Source of the DNA: Azospirillum oryzae
GTDB lineage: Bacteria; Pseudomonadota; Alphaproteobacteria; Azospirillales; Azospirillaceae
Reading direction: 5' to 3'
DNA: 43,325 bases
Assembly: GCF_008364795.1 (NCBI RefSeq)
Contig: NZ_VTTM01000021.1
Location: 1-43,325 of the forward strand
In this document: piece after piece, positions 8,157 through 17,078 of the stretch
How the letters are laid out: every line of letters starts with the position of its first letter
How positions within the stretch are numbered: position 1 is the first letter of the stretch
The notes under the pieces: generated by a model
Databases searched by the model: none
What the model was told of the DNA's origin: nothing
What the model saw: the letters and a program-made list of their open reading frames with translations, nothing else
Translations under genes and position numbers: made by a program

Positions 8157-11147
8157 ATGACCACCGACACCGCCGCCGGGACCGCAATCGGGACCACCGG
8201 CCTTCCGCCCGGCCAGAGCACCCCGGAGCAGCAGGCCCTGGAACGTCAGGTCCTGGAACTGTGTCGGGCCGGCCGGCCGGAGGAGGCGGAGGGTCCCTAC
8301 CGCGACCTGTGCGGCAACCCGCCGCGGGATGCCGCCGGGCTGCTGTCGCTGGCCGAGGCCGCCCGCATCCTGAGCCGGCCGGCCGACGCCGTCGCCTGGG
8401 CGGAAGCGGCGGTTCGGTCGCAACCGGAGCGGGCGGAGGGCTGGAGCGTTCTGGCCCTGGCATTCATCGCCGCCGGCCGCACCGACGACGGCTATGCGGC
8501 GGCAGCCGAAGCGCTGCGGCGGACGGAGAGCGGGGCGGCAGCCATCCAGGCCCACCGCGCGCAGGCGCTCGCCCGCTTGCGACTGGGTCAGCTGGCCGAG
8601 GCGGCTGCCGCCTGCGACGCGGCCCTGCGCCTTGCCGACGGCGCCGCGCAGCCGGCACAATCGCTGCGTCATGCACAGGCCGAGACGCTGGGCACCCTGG
8701 CGCTGGTCCGCATGCTGGAGGGACGGGCCGAGGAGGCCGAGGCGCTGTTCCGCCGGGCGCTGTCCCACCGTCCGGTCCTGCCGGAAATCCTGGGCAACCA
8801 TGCCTCGCTGCTGGCCCGGCTGGGCCGCGACGAGGAAGCGCTGGAGCAGGCCGAGCAGGCGGTGGCGCTGCGTCCGCGTCTGGCGGGAACCCTGCACCTG
8901 ATCGGCACCCTGCACCACCGCGCCGGCCAGCAGGAATCGGCGATCGCCGTCTTCCACCGGGTGCTGGCGGTCGATCCGGGCCATCTCGACGCCCGGCTGC
9001 GGCTGGCCGACAGCCTGCGCGTCGCCGGCCATTGGGAGGAGGCGGCCACCGTCTGCCGCGACGGGCTGGCCCGCATCGCCAACCCGGATGACCCCAACCG
9101 GACGCCGCTGCTGGCCAATCTGGGCGCCGCCCTGCAGAGCAGCGGCGACACCGCCGGGGCGCTGGACGCCTACCGCGAGGCGCTGCGCCTGTCCCCCGAC
9201 CTGCCGGAGGTCCACAACAACCTCGCCCGCCTGCACCAGGAAACCGGCAACCCGGACGCCGCCATCGAGGAACTGCGCCGCGCCACCGCCGGCCGGCCGG
9301 CCAACCAGCCGCTTCCCCTGCCGCTGCGCCGCGCCCTGCTGTCGCTGCTGGTCGCCGCCGGCCGCACCGCCGAGGCGGAGGCGGAAGCCTTCGGCATCGC
9401 CCGCACCGCACCGGAGGACGCGGAGCTGTGCTTCGGCATCACAGCATTGTTCCTGCAAGGCGGCTGGCGCGACCAGGCCCTGCCCTATGTCCGCAAGGCG
9501 ATCCGCCTCGCCCCCGACGTACCGCGCAACTGGATCGCCTTCGCCGAGGCGCTGCGCGACGCCACGCCGCCGGAGCCCGCCAATGGCGTTGACGAGGGCC
9601 TGCGCGCCGACCTGCTGGCCGCGCTCGGCCGGCCGGAGGTGGAGGGCGCCGGGCTGGCACGCGCCATCGCCGGCGTGCTGATGGCCGCGCCCGTCATCAG
9701 GACCCTCGCCGCCCTGCCGGAGAATGACGGCCCCGCCCTGGACGAGGCCAGCCGGACCCTGCTGGCCGACGGTTCGCTCGCCGGGCTGGCGGAGGATGCG
9801 CTGCTGCTGGCCCATCTGCGCGCCGCGCCGGTCTGCGACCCCTCGCTGGAACGGGCGCTGACCCGGCTGCGCCGGGTGCTGCTGCTGGCGCTGACCGGCC
9901 CCGGCCTGCCCGACCGGCCGTCCTGGCGCGCCCTGTGCGCCGCCATCGCCGAACAGTGCTTCCTCAACGAGTATGTCTTCGCCGAGACCGACGGCGAGTT
10001 CCAGGTCCTGGCGGTGCTGCTCCGCGCGGCGGAGGCGGCGCTGGACCGCAAAGAGCAGCCACCGGCGGTGCTGGTCGCGCTGCTCGGCGCCTATCGTCCG
10101 CTCTACCGCTGGGAACGGGCGGCCGCCCTGCAGGCCATGTCCTGGCCCGAGGAGATCGCCCGGCTGCTGAACCGGCAGGTCGCCGAACCGCTGGCCGAGG
10201 CCGCCATCCAGGCGGAGCTGCCGGCGCTGACCCAGATCAGCCACCCGGTGTCGGTCGGCGTGCGCGCCCAGTACGAGGAGAACCCCTATCCGCGCTGGAT
10301 GACCACCGGCCTGCTGCCGGAGCCGGTGCCGCTGCCCCGCTTCCTGCACGCGCTCTTCCCCCATGCCGCCCTGCCCGCTTCCCCCGCCTGGAACGCGCCG
10401 GGCTGGGAGGCGCCGGAGGTTCTGGTCGCCGGCTGCGGCACCGGGCGCGAGGCGGTGTGGGCCGCCACCACCCTGAAGAACGCCAAGGTGCTGGCGGTCG
10501 ACCTCAGCCGCCGCAGCCTCGCCTACGCCACGCGGCAGAGCCGGCGGCTGGGCCTGAAGAGCATCGAGTTCGCCCAGGCCGACCTGCTGGAGCTGGGGAC
10601 GCTGGGCCGCCGCTTCGACGTGATCCACAGCGTCGGCGTGCTGCACCACATGGAGGATCCGGTGGCGGGCCTGCGCGTGCTGCGCGGGCTGATGCGCCCG
10701 CATGGCGTGATGGAGGTGGGCTTCTACAGCGCCGCCGCCCGCCGGCCGATCCTGGCCGCCCGCGCCTTCATCGCCGAGCGCGGCCACCCGCCGACCCTGG
10801 ACGGCATCCGCCGCGTCCGCCGCGACATCCAGGATCTGCCGGACGGCCATCCGGCCCGCGCCGTCGTCCATTCCCCGGACTTCTACGGCACCAGCGCCTG
10901 CCGCGACCTGCTGATGCATGTCCACGAGCTGCACGTCACCCTGCCCTGGCTGGCCGGTGCGCTCGAGACGCTGGGCCTGGAGTTCCTGGGCTTCCGGCTG
11001 GCCGATCCCGCCGTGGCGGCGCTCTACCGCAAGCGCTTCCCCGAAGATCCGGCGATGACCTCGCTCGCCCGCTGGGACCGGCTGGAGGCGGAGCATCCGA
11101 TGATCTTCGGCGGGCTGTACCAGGCCTGGGTGCGGGCGCGGGCCTGA
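8157..11147 (+). CDS. TPR-rich protein with C-terminal SAM-dependent methyltransferase domain
   Basis: 996 residues from ATG at 8157, 44 bases after the previous stop. The open frame extends further upstream, but that part lies in another frame over the previous gene. Residues about 30-400 are TPRs (for example LGNHASLLARLGRDEEALEQ). A helical region follows to about 690. Residues about 690-996 form a class I methyltransferase opened by the family hallmark YEENPYPRW, with motif I VLVAGCGTGREAVW near residue 755, a following AVDLSRRSLAYA and the SVGVLHHMEDP segment. The family is common beside TPR-glycosyltransferases and is thought to modify glycans or glycoproteins; the substrate is unknown. 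It is likely co-transcribed with its upstream neighbour. Confidence 0.85.
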   Translation: MTTDTAAGTAIGTTGLPPGQSTPEQQALERQVLELCRAGRPEEAEGPYRDLCGNPPRDAAGLLSLAEAARILSRPADAVAWAEAAVRSQPERAEGWSVLALAFIAAGRTDDGYAAAAEALRRTESGAAAIQAHRAQALARLRLGQLAEAAAACDAALRLADGAAQPAQSLRHAQAETLGTLALVRMLEGRAEEAEALFRRALSHRPVLPEILGNHASLLARLGRDEEALEQAEQAVALRPRLAGTLHLIGTLHHRAGQQESAIAVFHRVLAVDPGHLDARLRLADSLRVAGHWEEAATVCRDGLARIANPDDPNRTPLLANLGAALQSSGDTAGALDAYREALRLSPDLPEVHNNLARLHQETGNPDAAIEELRRATAGRPANQPLPLPLRRALLSLLVAAGRTAEAEAEAFGIARTAPEDAELCFGITALFLQGGWRDQALPYVRKAIRLAPDVPRNWIAFAEALRDATPPEPANGVDEGLRADLLAALGRPEVEGAGLARAIAGVLMAAPVIRTLAALPENDGPALDEASRTLLADGSLAGLAEDALLLAHLRAAPVCDPSLERALTRLRRVLLLALTGPGLPDRPSWRALCAAIAEQCFLNEYVFAETDGEFQVLAVLLRAAEAALDRKEQPPAVLVALLGAYRPLYRWERAAALQAMSWPEEIARLLNRQVAEPLAEAAIQAELPALTQISHPVSVGVRAQYEENPYPRWMTTGLLPEPVPLPRFLHALFPHAALPASPAWNAPGWEAPEVLVAGCGTGREAVWAATTLKNAKVLAVDLSRRSLAYATRQSRRLGLKSIEFAQADLLELGTLGRRFDVIHSVGVLHHMEDPVAGLRVLRGLMRPHGVMEVGFYSAAARRPILAARAFIAERGHPPTLDGIRRVRRDIQDLPDGHPARAVVHSPDFYGTSACRDLLMHVHELHVTLPWLAGALETLGLEFLGFRLADPAVAALYRKRFPEDPAMTSLARWDRLEAEHPMIFGGLYQAWVRARA

Positions 11148-11239
11148 GGAGAAAGGTCCGGGAATGACGGGTGGGGTCCGGTTGACCCTGCCGGTTTCGG
11201 GGTGATATCGCTTCGCCGTCTGGAAAAGACACGGCGAAG

Positions 11240-12232
11240 ATGGACGCGGCAGAGAAAGACGTCATGGAACAGCGTGCAAAAGACAGGGTCTCGATCTGCA
11301 TCCCGACCCGCAACCGCCCGAACCTGCTGCGCGAGCTGCTGGACACGGTCTTCGCCCAGACCTACGGCAATTACGAAGTCATCATCACCGACAATTCGGA
11401 CAATGACGAGACGCGCGACCTCGTCGCCGCCCGTTATGCCGATCCGCGTGTCCGCTACCACAAGAACGAGACCAATCTGGGGATGGACGGCAACGCGCGC
11501 CGCGCCTTCAGCTTCATCACCGGCGAGTTCTTCACCTTCACCGCCGACGACGATTTCTGGGATGCCGACAACCTGCGCCGCAAGGTCGATCTGCTGCGCC
11601 GGGTGCCGGAGGTCAACGCCTGCTTCTCCAACGCCCACCACATCCTGATGGACGGGCGCCCCCACCCGCAGCCCTTCCACACGACGCTGCGGCCGGGGAT
11701 GGAGGCGGTGATCGACGGCTATTACCTGAACCCGGTGTCGCTGCATTTTCCGCCGTCGCCGCCACTGTTCGTCAACACCCTGACCGGCCTCTACCGCACC
11801 GCCCAGTTCCTGGCGCCGATGGTCGAATCCTGGGAATGCGGGTCGGAGGAATACGCCCACTGGTATCTCGGCCTGTCGGGCCAGCGGCTGGGCTATCTGT
11901 TCGACCCGCTCATCACCATCCGCGACGGTGAGCACAACTGGGAAATCCAGACCGGCAACGGCGCGGTGACCAATTACCGCAAGTCGCCGGAAGTCCGTGC
12001 CGCCCAGTTGAACCGCATCTACACCACCCTGCGCGCCAGGCGCGGGGCGGAGCTGACCAGGATCGACCGGCAGGTCGAGCTGGCGGTCTTCACCTTCCTG
12101 GTCGAGCAGATCGGGCAGGCGGCGGTCCAGTATATCGGCAGCTTCCCGCTGATCACGGTGGCCGACTTCAACGCCTACATCCAGGAGCGCAACCGGCGCC
12201 AAGCGGCGCAGGCCCAGGCGGCGCAGGCATGA
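11240..12232 (+). CDS. GT2-family glycosyltransferase
   Basis: 330 residues. The N-terminal GT-A fold is clear: VSICIPTRNRPNLLRELL near residue 16, the EVIITDNSDND segment, NLGMDGNARRAF, and the metal-binding acidic triad in FTADDDFWDADN near residue 100. The C-terminal half carries acceptor-side sequence with two predicted hydrophobic patches but no clear membrane segment. It probably transfers a sugar from a nucleotide donor to a growing surface glycan; sugar and linkage cannot be read from the sequence. An alternative start is the ATG at 11264, which has a GAGAAAG-like site. Its stop overlaps the next start in an ATGA, so the two genes are translationally coupled. Confidence 0.88.
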   Translation: MDAAEKDVMEQRAKDRVSICIPTRNRPNLLRELLDTVFAQTYGNYEVIITDNSDNDETRDLVAARYADPRVRYHKNETNLGMDGNARRAFSFITGEFFTFTADDDFWDADNLRRKVDLLRRVPEVNACFSNAHHILMDGRPHPQPFHTTLRPGMEAVIDGYYLNPVSLHFPPSPPLFVNTLTGLYRTAQFLAPMVESWECGSEEYAHWYLGLSGQRLGYLFDPLITIRDGEHNWEIQTGNGAVTNYRKSPEVRAAQLNRIYTTLRARRGAELTRIDRQVELAVFTFLVEQIGQAAVQYIGSFPLITVADFNAYIQERNRRQAAQAQAAQA

Positions 12233-13110
12233 ACGCCGCCACCCCGCTCGTCAGCATCCTGATCCCGGCCTACAACCGGGAGCGCGAGATCGAGGAGACG
12301 GTCCGCTCCGCGCTTGCCCAGACGGTGCAGGACATCGAGGTGGTGGTGGTCGACAACGCCAGCACCGACGGCACCTGGGCGATCTGCCAGCGGCTGGCGG
12401 CGGAGGACGGGCGGCTGCGCCTGTTCCGCAACGACGCCAACATCGGCCCCGTCAACAACTGGCGCCGCTGCGTCGCCGAGGCGCGGGCGCCCGTTTCCAA
12501 GATCCTGTTCTCCGACGACCGGCTGGAGCCGGCCTATCTGGAACGCACCCTGCCCCGCCTGCAGGGGCGGGTCGCCTTCGTCTTCACTCCCGCGAAGCTG
12601 GTGGACGAGGCGGGTGCGTCGCACGGCGTCATCCACCAGTATTTCGTCGACACCTTCCCGTCCGACACCTTCGTCTTCGAATATCTGTCGAACTTCGGCG
12701 GCCTGCCGGTGTCACCCTGCGCCGCCCTGTTCCGCACCGCCGACCTGCGCGACGGCATCGTCAGCGATCTCGGCCCCGGCCCGGCGGGCAGCTCGGCCGC
12801 CGATTTCGAGGCGCACGGCGCCGGCCCCGACTGCCTGATCTATCTGATCGCCGCCAGCCGCTATCCCTATGTCGCCTATGTCGGCGAGCCGCTGGTCACC
12901 TTCCGGCGCGGCGGCATCACCTCCGACCTGATCGCGAACGGGCGCTTCTTCACCTGCTACCACCACGCGCTGATGTGGTTCATGAAGTCGCCGATGGCCC
13001 CGCCGCCCGCCCGGCTGGCCGCCGCCGCCCTGTGGCGGCAGGAGGTGCGCGTCGCCCGCCGGGTCATTCCCTATGAGGACCATCTGCGGGCCTACGGGGT
13101 GGAGCCTTGA
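12229..13110 (+). CDS. GT2-family glycosyltransferase
   Basis: 293 residues beginning in an ATGA overlap with the previous gene. The GT-A nucleotide-sugar region opens with VSILIPAYNREREIEETV, continues with VVVVDNASTDGTWAIC and NDANIGPVNNWRRC, and has the metal-site motif FSDDRLEPAYLE near residue 96. The C-terminal half (from about 150) differs from its neighbour, suggesting a different acceptor. It ends the plus-strand cluster and stops only 13 bp before the stop of the convergent gene at 13124, with no obvious terminator between them. The sugar transferred is unknown. Confidence 0.86.
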   Translation: MNAATPLVSILIPAYNREREIEETVRSALAQTVQDIEVVVVDNASTDGTWAICQRLAAEDGRLRLFRNDANIGPVNNWRRCVAEARAPVSKILFSDDRLEPAYLERTLPRLQGRVAFVFTPAKLVDEAGASHGVIHQYFVDTFPSDTFVFEYLSNFGGLPVSPCAALFRTADLRDGIVSDLGPGPAGSSAADFEAHGAGPDCLIYLIAASRYPYVAYVGEPLVTFRRGGITSDLIANGRFFTCYHHALMWFMKSPMAPPPARLAAAALWRQEVRVARRVIPYEDHLRAYGVEP

Positions 13111-13123
13111 GCGGGCCGCCTCG

Positions 13124-14026
13124 TCAGCTGGCGGGGCCGACACCGTAGCGGGACAGGACGTCGGCGATCCCCTCCTCGATGCCGATGCCCAGCTCGATCC
13201 CCATCGCCGACAGCGCCCGGGTATCGGCGACGGAGTTCATGATCTCGTCGTCGCGGTAGGGGATGGCGCCGAAGCGCAGGTCGGTCGGGCTGCCCGACAA
13301 CCGCTTCACCGTCTCGGCGAAGGCCCGGATCTCCACGCTGCGCCCGGTGCCGACATTGACCTCGGCATAGCCGCTCTCCGTCCCCACCGCCCGGCGGACG
13401 ATGGCGACATAGGCGCGGACCACGTCGTCGACATGCACGAAGTCGCGCTTCTGGTGGCCGTGGGTCAGCGGATGGGAGTCGACGCGCTGCAGGGCCACCT
13501 TGCGGATCAGGTCCTCGCAGAATTTGGTGGGGCTGTCATGGGCGCCGTAGACATGCTCCAGGCAGGCGTTGACCAGCATGATGCGGTCGGAGAACTTCTT
13601 CAGCCAGGGCAGCAGGTTCTGCTTGGACAGGGAATAGTTCGGCAGGGCCGAATAGGACTTCTTCTCCTTGCAGAAATAGGAGTCCGTGTTGACGAAGGCG
13701 CGGACCTTGTGCTGGACGCACAGCTCGATCAGTTCGACCGGGAAGATCAGGTTCGCTTCCAGGATGCTCGCCAGCGTCTCGCCGCCGCGGCCGTAGGAGG
13801 TGGCGACATGCACCGCCGCCTCGACCGGCGCTCCGGCGAAGGCCCCGGCGATGCCGTCGCGGTCGATGTCGACGAAGGACAGGCCGGGGTCGCCGAGCAG
13901 CGGCCGGACGCGCGTCAGGTCGGACGTGCTCCTCTTCAGGACGATGACCTCATGCCCGTCGGCGAGCAGCCCCTTCAGAAGATGGCTACCGACGAAGCCG
14001 GTGCCTCCGGTCACAAGAACGGCCAT
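13124..14026 (-). CDS. SDR-family nucleotide-sugar reductase resembling CDP-abequose/paratose synthase (RfbJ/RfbS type)
   Basis: 300 residues, an extended short-chain dehydrogenase. The NAD(P)-binding motif is VTGGTGFVGSHL at the N-terminus; the catalytic Tyr and Lys are in YSLSKQNL near residue 135. Segments HVATSYGRGGE, EANLIFPVELIE, LEHVYGAHDSPTKF, QKRDFVHVDDVVRAY and DEIMNSVADTRAL parallel what I recall of Salmonella RfbJ, the 4-ketoreductase making CDP-abequose. This fits the rfbFGH genes upstream in the same minus-strand operon, of which it is the last gene. It would reduce the 4-keto group of CDP-3,6-dideoxyhexulose. A different SDR at 18089 could do the same step, so which reductase makes which sugar is unresolved. 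Confidence 0.78.
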   Translation of the reverse strand: MAVLVTGGTGFVGSHLLKGLLADGHEVIVLKRSTSDLTRVRPLLGDPGLSFVDIDRDGIAGAFAGAPVEAAVHVATSYGRGGETLASILEANLIFPVELIELCVQHKVRAFVNTDSYFCKEKKSYSALPNYSLSKQNLLPWLKKFSDRIMLVNACLEHVYGAHDSPTKFCEDLIRKVALQRVDSHPLTHGHQKRDFVHVDDVVRAYVAIVRRAVGTESGYAEVNVGTGRSVEIRAFAETVKRLSGSPTDLRFGAIPYRDDEIMNSVADTRALSAMGIELGIGIEEGIADVLSRYGVGPAS

Positions 14027-14072
14027 GGATCTTCACTTCCCCGACTGGCGGCGCCCGGCGGCCGGGCGGCGC

Positions 14073-15926
14073 TCATATGCTGGTCGATTTCGCCGGCTGA
14101 CCGGTTCCGGCCCTTATACGGAAGGACGCCCGGTATTTCAGCAGGTCGCGTGCAAAGCGCAGGGTCTCGCCGATGCCGGCGCCATATTCCAGCTTCTTCC
14201 GCACCAGCCGGAAGAAGCGCGGGCGATAGCGCATCGTCATGTGAGGCGGGTGGGTGCCGTCGATGAAGCGCTCCAGGAAGCGGAAATTCTCGCGCGCCAC
14301 CGCCCGCACGACGCCGGGCGAGAAGTTCATCGTCGGCGAGCCGTAGAGCCGGTGCATGCCCGAGACGAAGACCTCGATGAAATTGTGGGAGAACACGCTG
14401 TGCGGCATGTTCATCACCATCGGCTGGTCCGTCAGGTACAGCGTCGGCTGCCGGTCATTGACCAGCGACAGGTTGACCAGACCGATATGGGCGACGGAGG
14501 TGCCGGACAGGTCGGCCGCGTCGTAGTCGCGGAAGCTCTTGCGGAAGACCGAGCGCGACAACCAGAAGGAATGCGACACCACGGCGGCTCTCAGCTGCTC
14601 GTCCCCGGCGTCGAGGGACAGCGGCCGGCCCAGCGGCAGGCGGACCATGGTTCCGGCCGGGGTGGTCAGGGTCCCGTCGAACGCCATACCGCCCACCACC
14701 CCGCCCATATCCCTCGGCTCGTTCAGGAAGACCAGGGTCGGGCTGTGGGCGTCGATCACCGCGCACAGCCGGGCGACCGTTCCCGGCAGGACATAGTCGT
14801 CGTCGGACAGGATCCAGATATGACCGGAGACGCAGCGGTCGAAGCAGGCCATGACGTTCCCGTCATAGCCGAGATTGCGGGCGTTGCGGTGGTACTCGAA
14901 CAGGACCGCCCCGGCACGGTTCCAGCGTTCGAAGATCCGGACGGAGCGTTCGACCCGCTCGTCGGAGCAGTTGTCCGACACCAGGATGCGGATGTCGCGC
15001 CGTCCGGTCTCCAGGACCTGCGCCATCAGGTTCTCGACCTGGAAGACCAGTTCGTCCGGACGGTTGTAGGTGGGGATGCAGATGGTCAGGACCGGCGGAG
15101 AGGTTTCCGGCGGATGGGCTGTTGACGGGGCCGGCCGCTCGGTCCGGCCCGCCGGGCGCCAGGAGCCGCGCCGCCAGTCGGCCAGACGGCGCAGGTGCGA
15201 GGCCTCGGGATGGCCGGGAACGGCCGCCAGGATGGCGTCGTAGAGCGCGACGGCCCCCGTCAGGTCGGCCGACTGGTGCCGTTCGACCGCCTCGCGCAGG
15301 GTCCGGCGGATGGCGGAGGCGAGGGTCGAGGCGATCTGCCCATGGCCCGGCTCCAGGACCGCCAGGGCGGCGAAGGTCAGCAGCGCCTCCACCGGCTTCC
15401 CGCCGTTCAGCAACCCGGCGCCATGATCGTAGGCCGCGACGATGATCCGGTTGTAGGCGTCGAGCAGGGGCGGCCGGCGGCGCTGGTCGGCAGGCACCAC
15501 CGCGATCCGATGCAGCCCGCGCGGCACGAAGCCTCGGTCGATGTCGTCGCCGCCGAACAGGAAAGCCAGGACGGGATTGCCGGGATCGAGCGCCAGAACG
15601 GCACCGGCCAGCGATGCGGCCTCGGCCAAAGCCTTGCCCGGCGGCAAGCTGGCCAGGACGGCCGACGCCTTCTGCACCGCGACCCGGCGGTTGGACTCTA
15701 TCGCCTCGTGGCGCAGGCCGACCGCCTCCAGCCGGCGGAAGCAGGACAGCGCCGGCTCGATCCGGTCGAGCTGGATTTCGCAGATCGACAGAAGATGGAA
15801 GGCGTTGGCACTGGCCGGGTCCATGCACAGCGCAAGCCGGTAGGCGGCCGCGGCCGCGGCGATGTCGCCGCCGCGGTAGCGTTCCATCCCTTGGGAAACG
15901 AAGTCGTCAGCGCTCGTCATCGGCAT
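14073..15926 (-). CDS. TPR-like N-terminal region fused to GT2 glycosyltransferase
   Basis: 617 residues from the ATG at 15926 (an ATG two codons later at 15920 is equally possible; a longer open frame to 15980 overlaps the previous gene and is less likely). Residues about 1-230 are TPR-like helices (AYRLALCMDPASANAFHLL). The GT-A domain begins near residue 265 with LTICIPTYNRPDELVFQV, followed by ILVSDNCSDE, NARNLGYDGNVMACF and the acidic motif ILSDDDYVLPG. It probably adds a sugar to the surface glycan, perhaps the dideoxyhexose made by the operon, though nothing in the sequence fixes the donor. It sits 23 bp after the previous gene in the operon. Confidence 0.85.
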   Translation of the reverse strand: MPMTSADDFVSQGMERYRGGDIAAAAAAYRLALCMDPASANAFHLLSICEIQLDRIEPALSCFRRLEAVGLRHEAIESNRRVAVQKASAVLASLPPGKALAEAASLAGAVLALDPGNPVLAFLFGGDDIDRGFVPRGLHRIAVVPADQRRRPPLLDAYNRIIVAAYDHGAGLLNGGKPVEALLTFAALAVLEPGHGQIASTLASAIRRTLREAVERHQSADLTGAVALYDAILAAVPGHPEASHLRRLADWRRGSWRPAGRTERPAPSTAHPPETSPPVLTICIPTYNRPDELVFQVENLMAQVLETGRRDIRILVSDNCSDERVERSVRIFERWNRAGAVLFEYHRNARNLGYDGNVMACFDRCVSGHIWILSDDDYVLPGTVARLCAVIDAHSPTLVFLNEPRDMGGVVGGMAFDGTLTTPAGTMVRLPLGRPLSLDAGDEQLRAAVVSHSFWLSRSVFRKSFRDYDAADLSGTSVAHIGLVNLSLVNDRQPTLYLTDQPMVMNMPHSVFSHNFIEVFVSGMHRLYGSPTMNFSPGVVRAVARENFRFLERFIDGTHPPHMTMRYRPRFFRLVRKKLEYGAGIGETLRFARDLLKYRASFRIRAGTGQPAKSTSI

Positions 15927-15949
15927 GGCAGGGGTGGGGGCCGGGCGGT

Positions 15950-17014
15950 TCAGCCGGCCTGTCCGGCGCGGCCGGCCCACGCGGCGCGACCGGCAATGTC
16001 CTGCTGGATGCGCTCCCAGATGCCGGTGAAGATGCGGTCCCAGGAATGCTGTTCCAGCACCTGCCGGACGACGCCGGCGCTGCGCCGCTCATACTCCTCC
16101 TGCGGCATCGCCAGGGCGCGGGCGATGATGGCGCGGTTGGCCTCGGCGTCCTGGGTCAGCTCGATGGCGTAGGGGGAGCGGAAGCCGCTTTCCGGGGTGA
16201 CCATCGGCACCAGACCGCGGGCGCAGTTCTCCAGGATGGCGGTGGCCTGGGCGTCGCGCGAACTGGCGTGGATGTAGAAGGCGCAGTTGTCCTTGATGAA
16301 GCGGTCCTGCTGGGCCGACGTGTTGTCCACCCAGCCGAGCGAGACGAACTCGTGCCCGTTCAGGCGGACGCGCTGGTAGGGATGGGCGCGCAGCGCGCTG
16401 CTGCCGGCATGCAGCACGGCGCCGGTGCCGGCGACGCTGTTCAGCAGCAGGTCGAATCCCTTGTGCGGGGCGAGGTCGCTCATGTGCAGCAGGCCGCGCA
16501 TGCTGGCTTGCGAATAGCCGCGCGGCGGGGCGAAGCGGTGGCCTTCGCAGCCCATGTCGATGCGGACGATGCGGTCCTTGACCCGGCCCAGCATGTCGTC
16601 GGCCGGCAGGGCCTGGATGCGCTCGTACCAGTGATCGCCGCAGATGCCGAAGATCAGCCGCGCGCCCCGGAGCTGGCTGTCCATGAAGGGGCTCCAGCTC
16701 TTGTGCTCCTCCACCGGTTCGGGCAGCAGCGGCAGCATCAGGTAGGTGTTGGGATGGGCCGGCTGGCCGGGCTCCAGCGCATTGTCGCGCACCCAGTCGT
16801 CGGCAAGCCCGCCGACGGAATCGAAGCTGGTGTGGCCCAGCAGGATGTCCGCCGGGTTCCGCGTGACGCGCGAGGCATTGAAGCTGTCGAGATGCACGTC
16901 GGTGAAGCGGCCGAGCACGCGGCGCGCATGCTTGCAGATCTCCGCGTTGTTCGCCTCGTACTTGTCGTAGCTATCGCGGCGGAAGATGTAGGGCGTCCAG
17001 AAGAAATGCAGCAT
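15950..17014 (-). CDS. GT4-like (GT-B) glycosyltransferase
   Basis: 354 residues. The C-terminal half has the GT-B nucleotide-binding layout: LLHMSDLAPHKGFDLLLNSV near residue 180, FVSLGWVDN and then IHASSRDAQATAILENCARGLVPMV near 265, where the acidic residue of the usual E-x7-E position is E in ILENCARG. The N-terminal half (MLHFFWTPYIFRRDSYDKY) is family-specific. This is typical of retaining transferases that extend O-antigen or exopolysaccharide. It lies between the RfbE-like epimerase (64 bp gap) and the TPR-GT2 gene (23 bp gap) and is probably transcribed with them. The sugar is unknown. Confidence 0.8.
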   Translation of the reverse strand: MLHFFWTPYIFRRDSYDKYEANNAEICKHARRVLGRFTDVHLDSFNASRVTRNPADILLGHTSFDSVGGLADDWVRDNALEPGQPAHPNTYLMLPLLPEPVEEHKSWSPFMDSQLRGARLIFGICGDHWYERIQALPADDMLGRVKDRIVRIDMGCEGHRFAPPRGYSQASMRGLLHMSDLAPHKGFDLLLNSVAGTGAVLHAGSSALRAHPYQRVRLNGHEFVSLGWVDNTSAQQDRFIKDNCAFYIHASSRDAQATAILENCARGLVPMVTPESGFRSPYAIELTQDAEANRAIIARALAMPQEEYERRSAGVVRQVLEQHSWDRIFTGIWERIQQDIAGRAAWAGRAGQAG

Positions 17015-17078
17015 GCGGTCCTCAAACCTCAGTGGGCGGGGCTTTCGCGGCCCCGGCCCTGTCGTCAGCAGCCCGGCG

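Noticed and set aside
5920..8463. 847-residue minus-strand frame
   Set aside because: Arg/Gly/Ala-rich antisense shadow of the TPR-GT9 gene; no domain and no ribosome site.
8106..11096. 996-residue minus-strand frame
   Set aside because: Antisense of the TPR-methyltransferase gene; Gln/Gly/Arg-rich with no recognisable fold.
13073..14266. Plus-strand frames over the rfb operon (also 13800-15125, 15195-17203, 17013-18260, 19041-20567, 20678-21757)
   Set aside because: High-GC mirror frames of genes with clear catalytic motifs on the minus strand.
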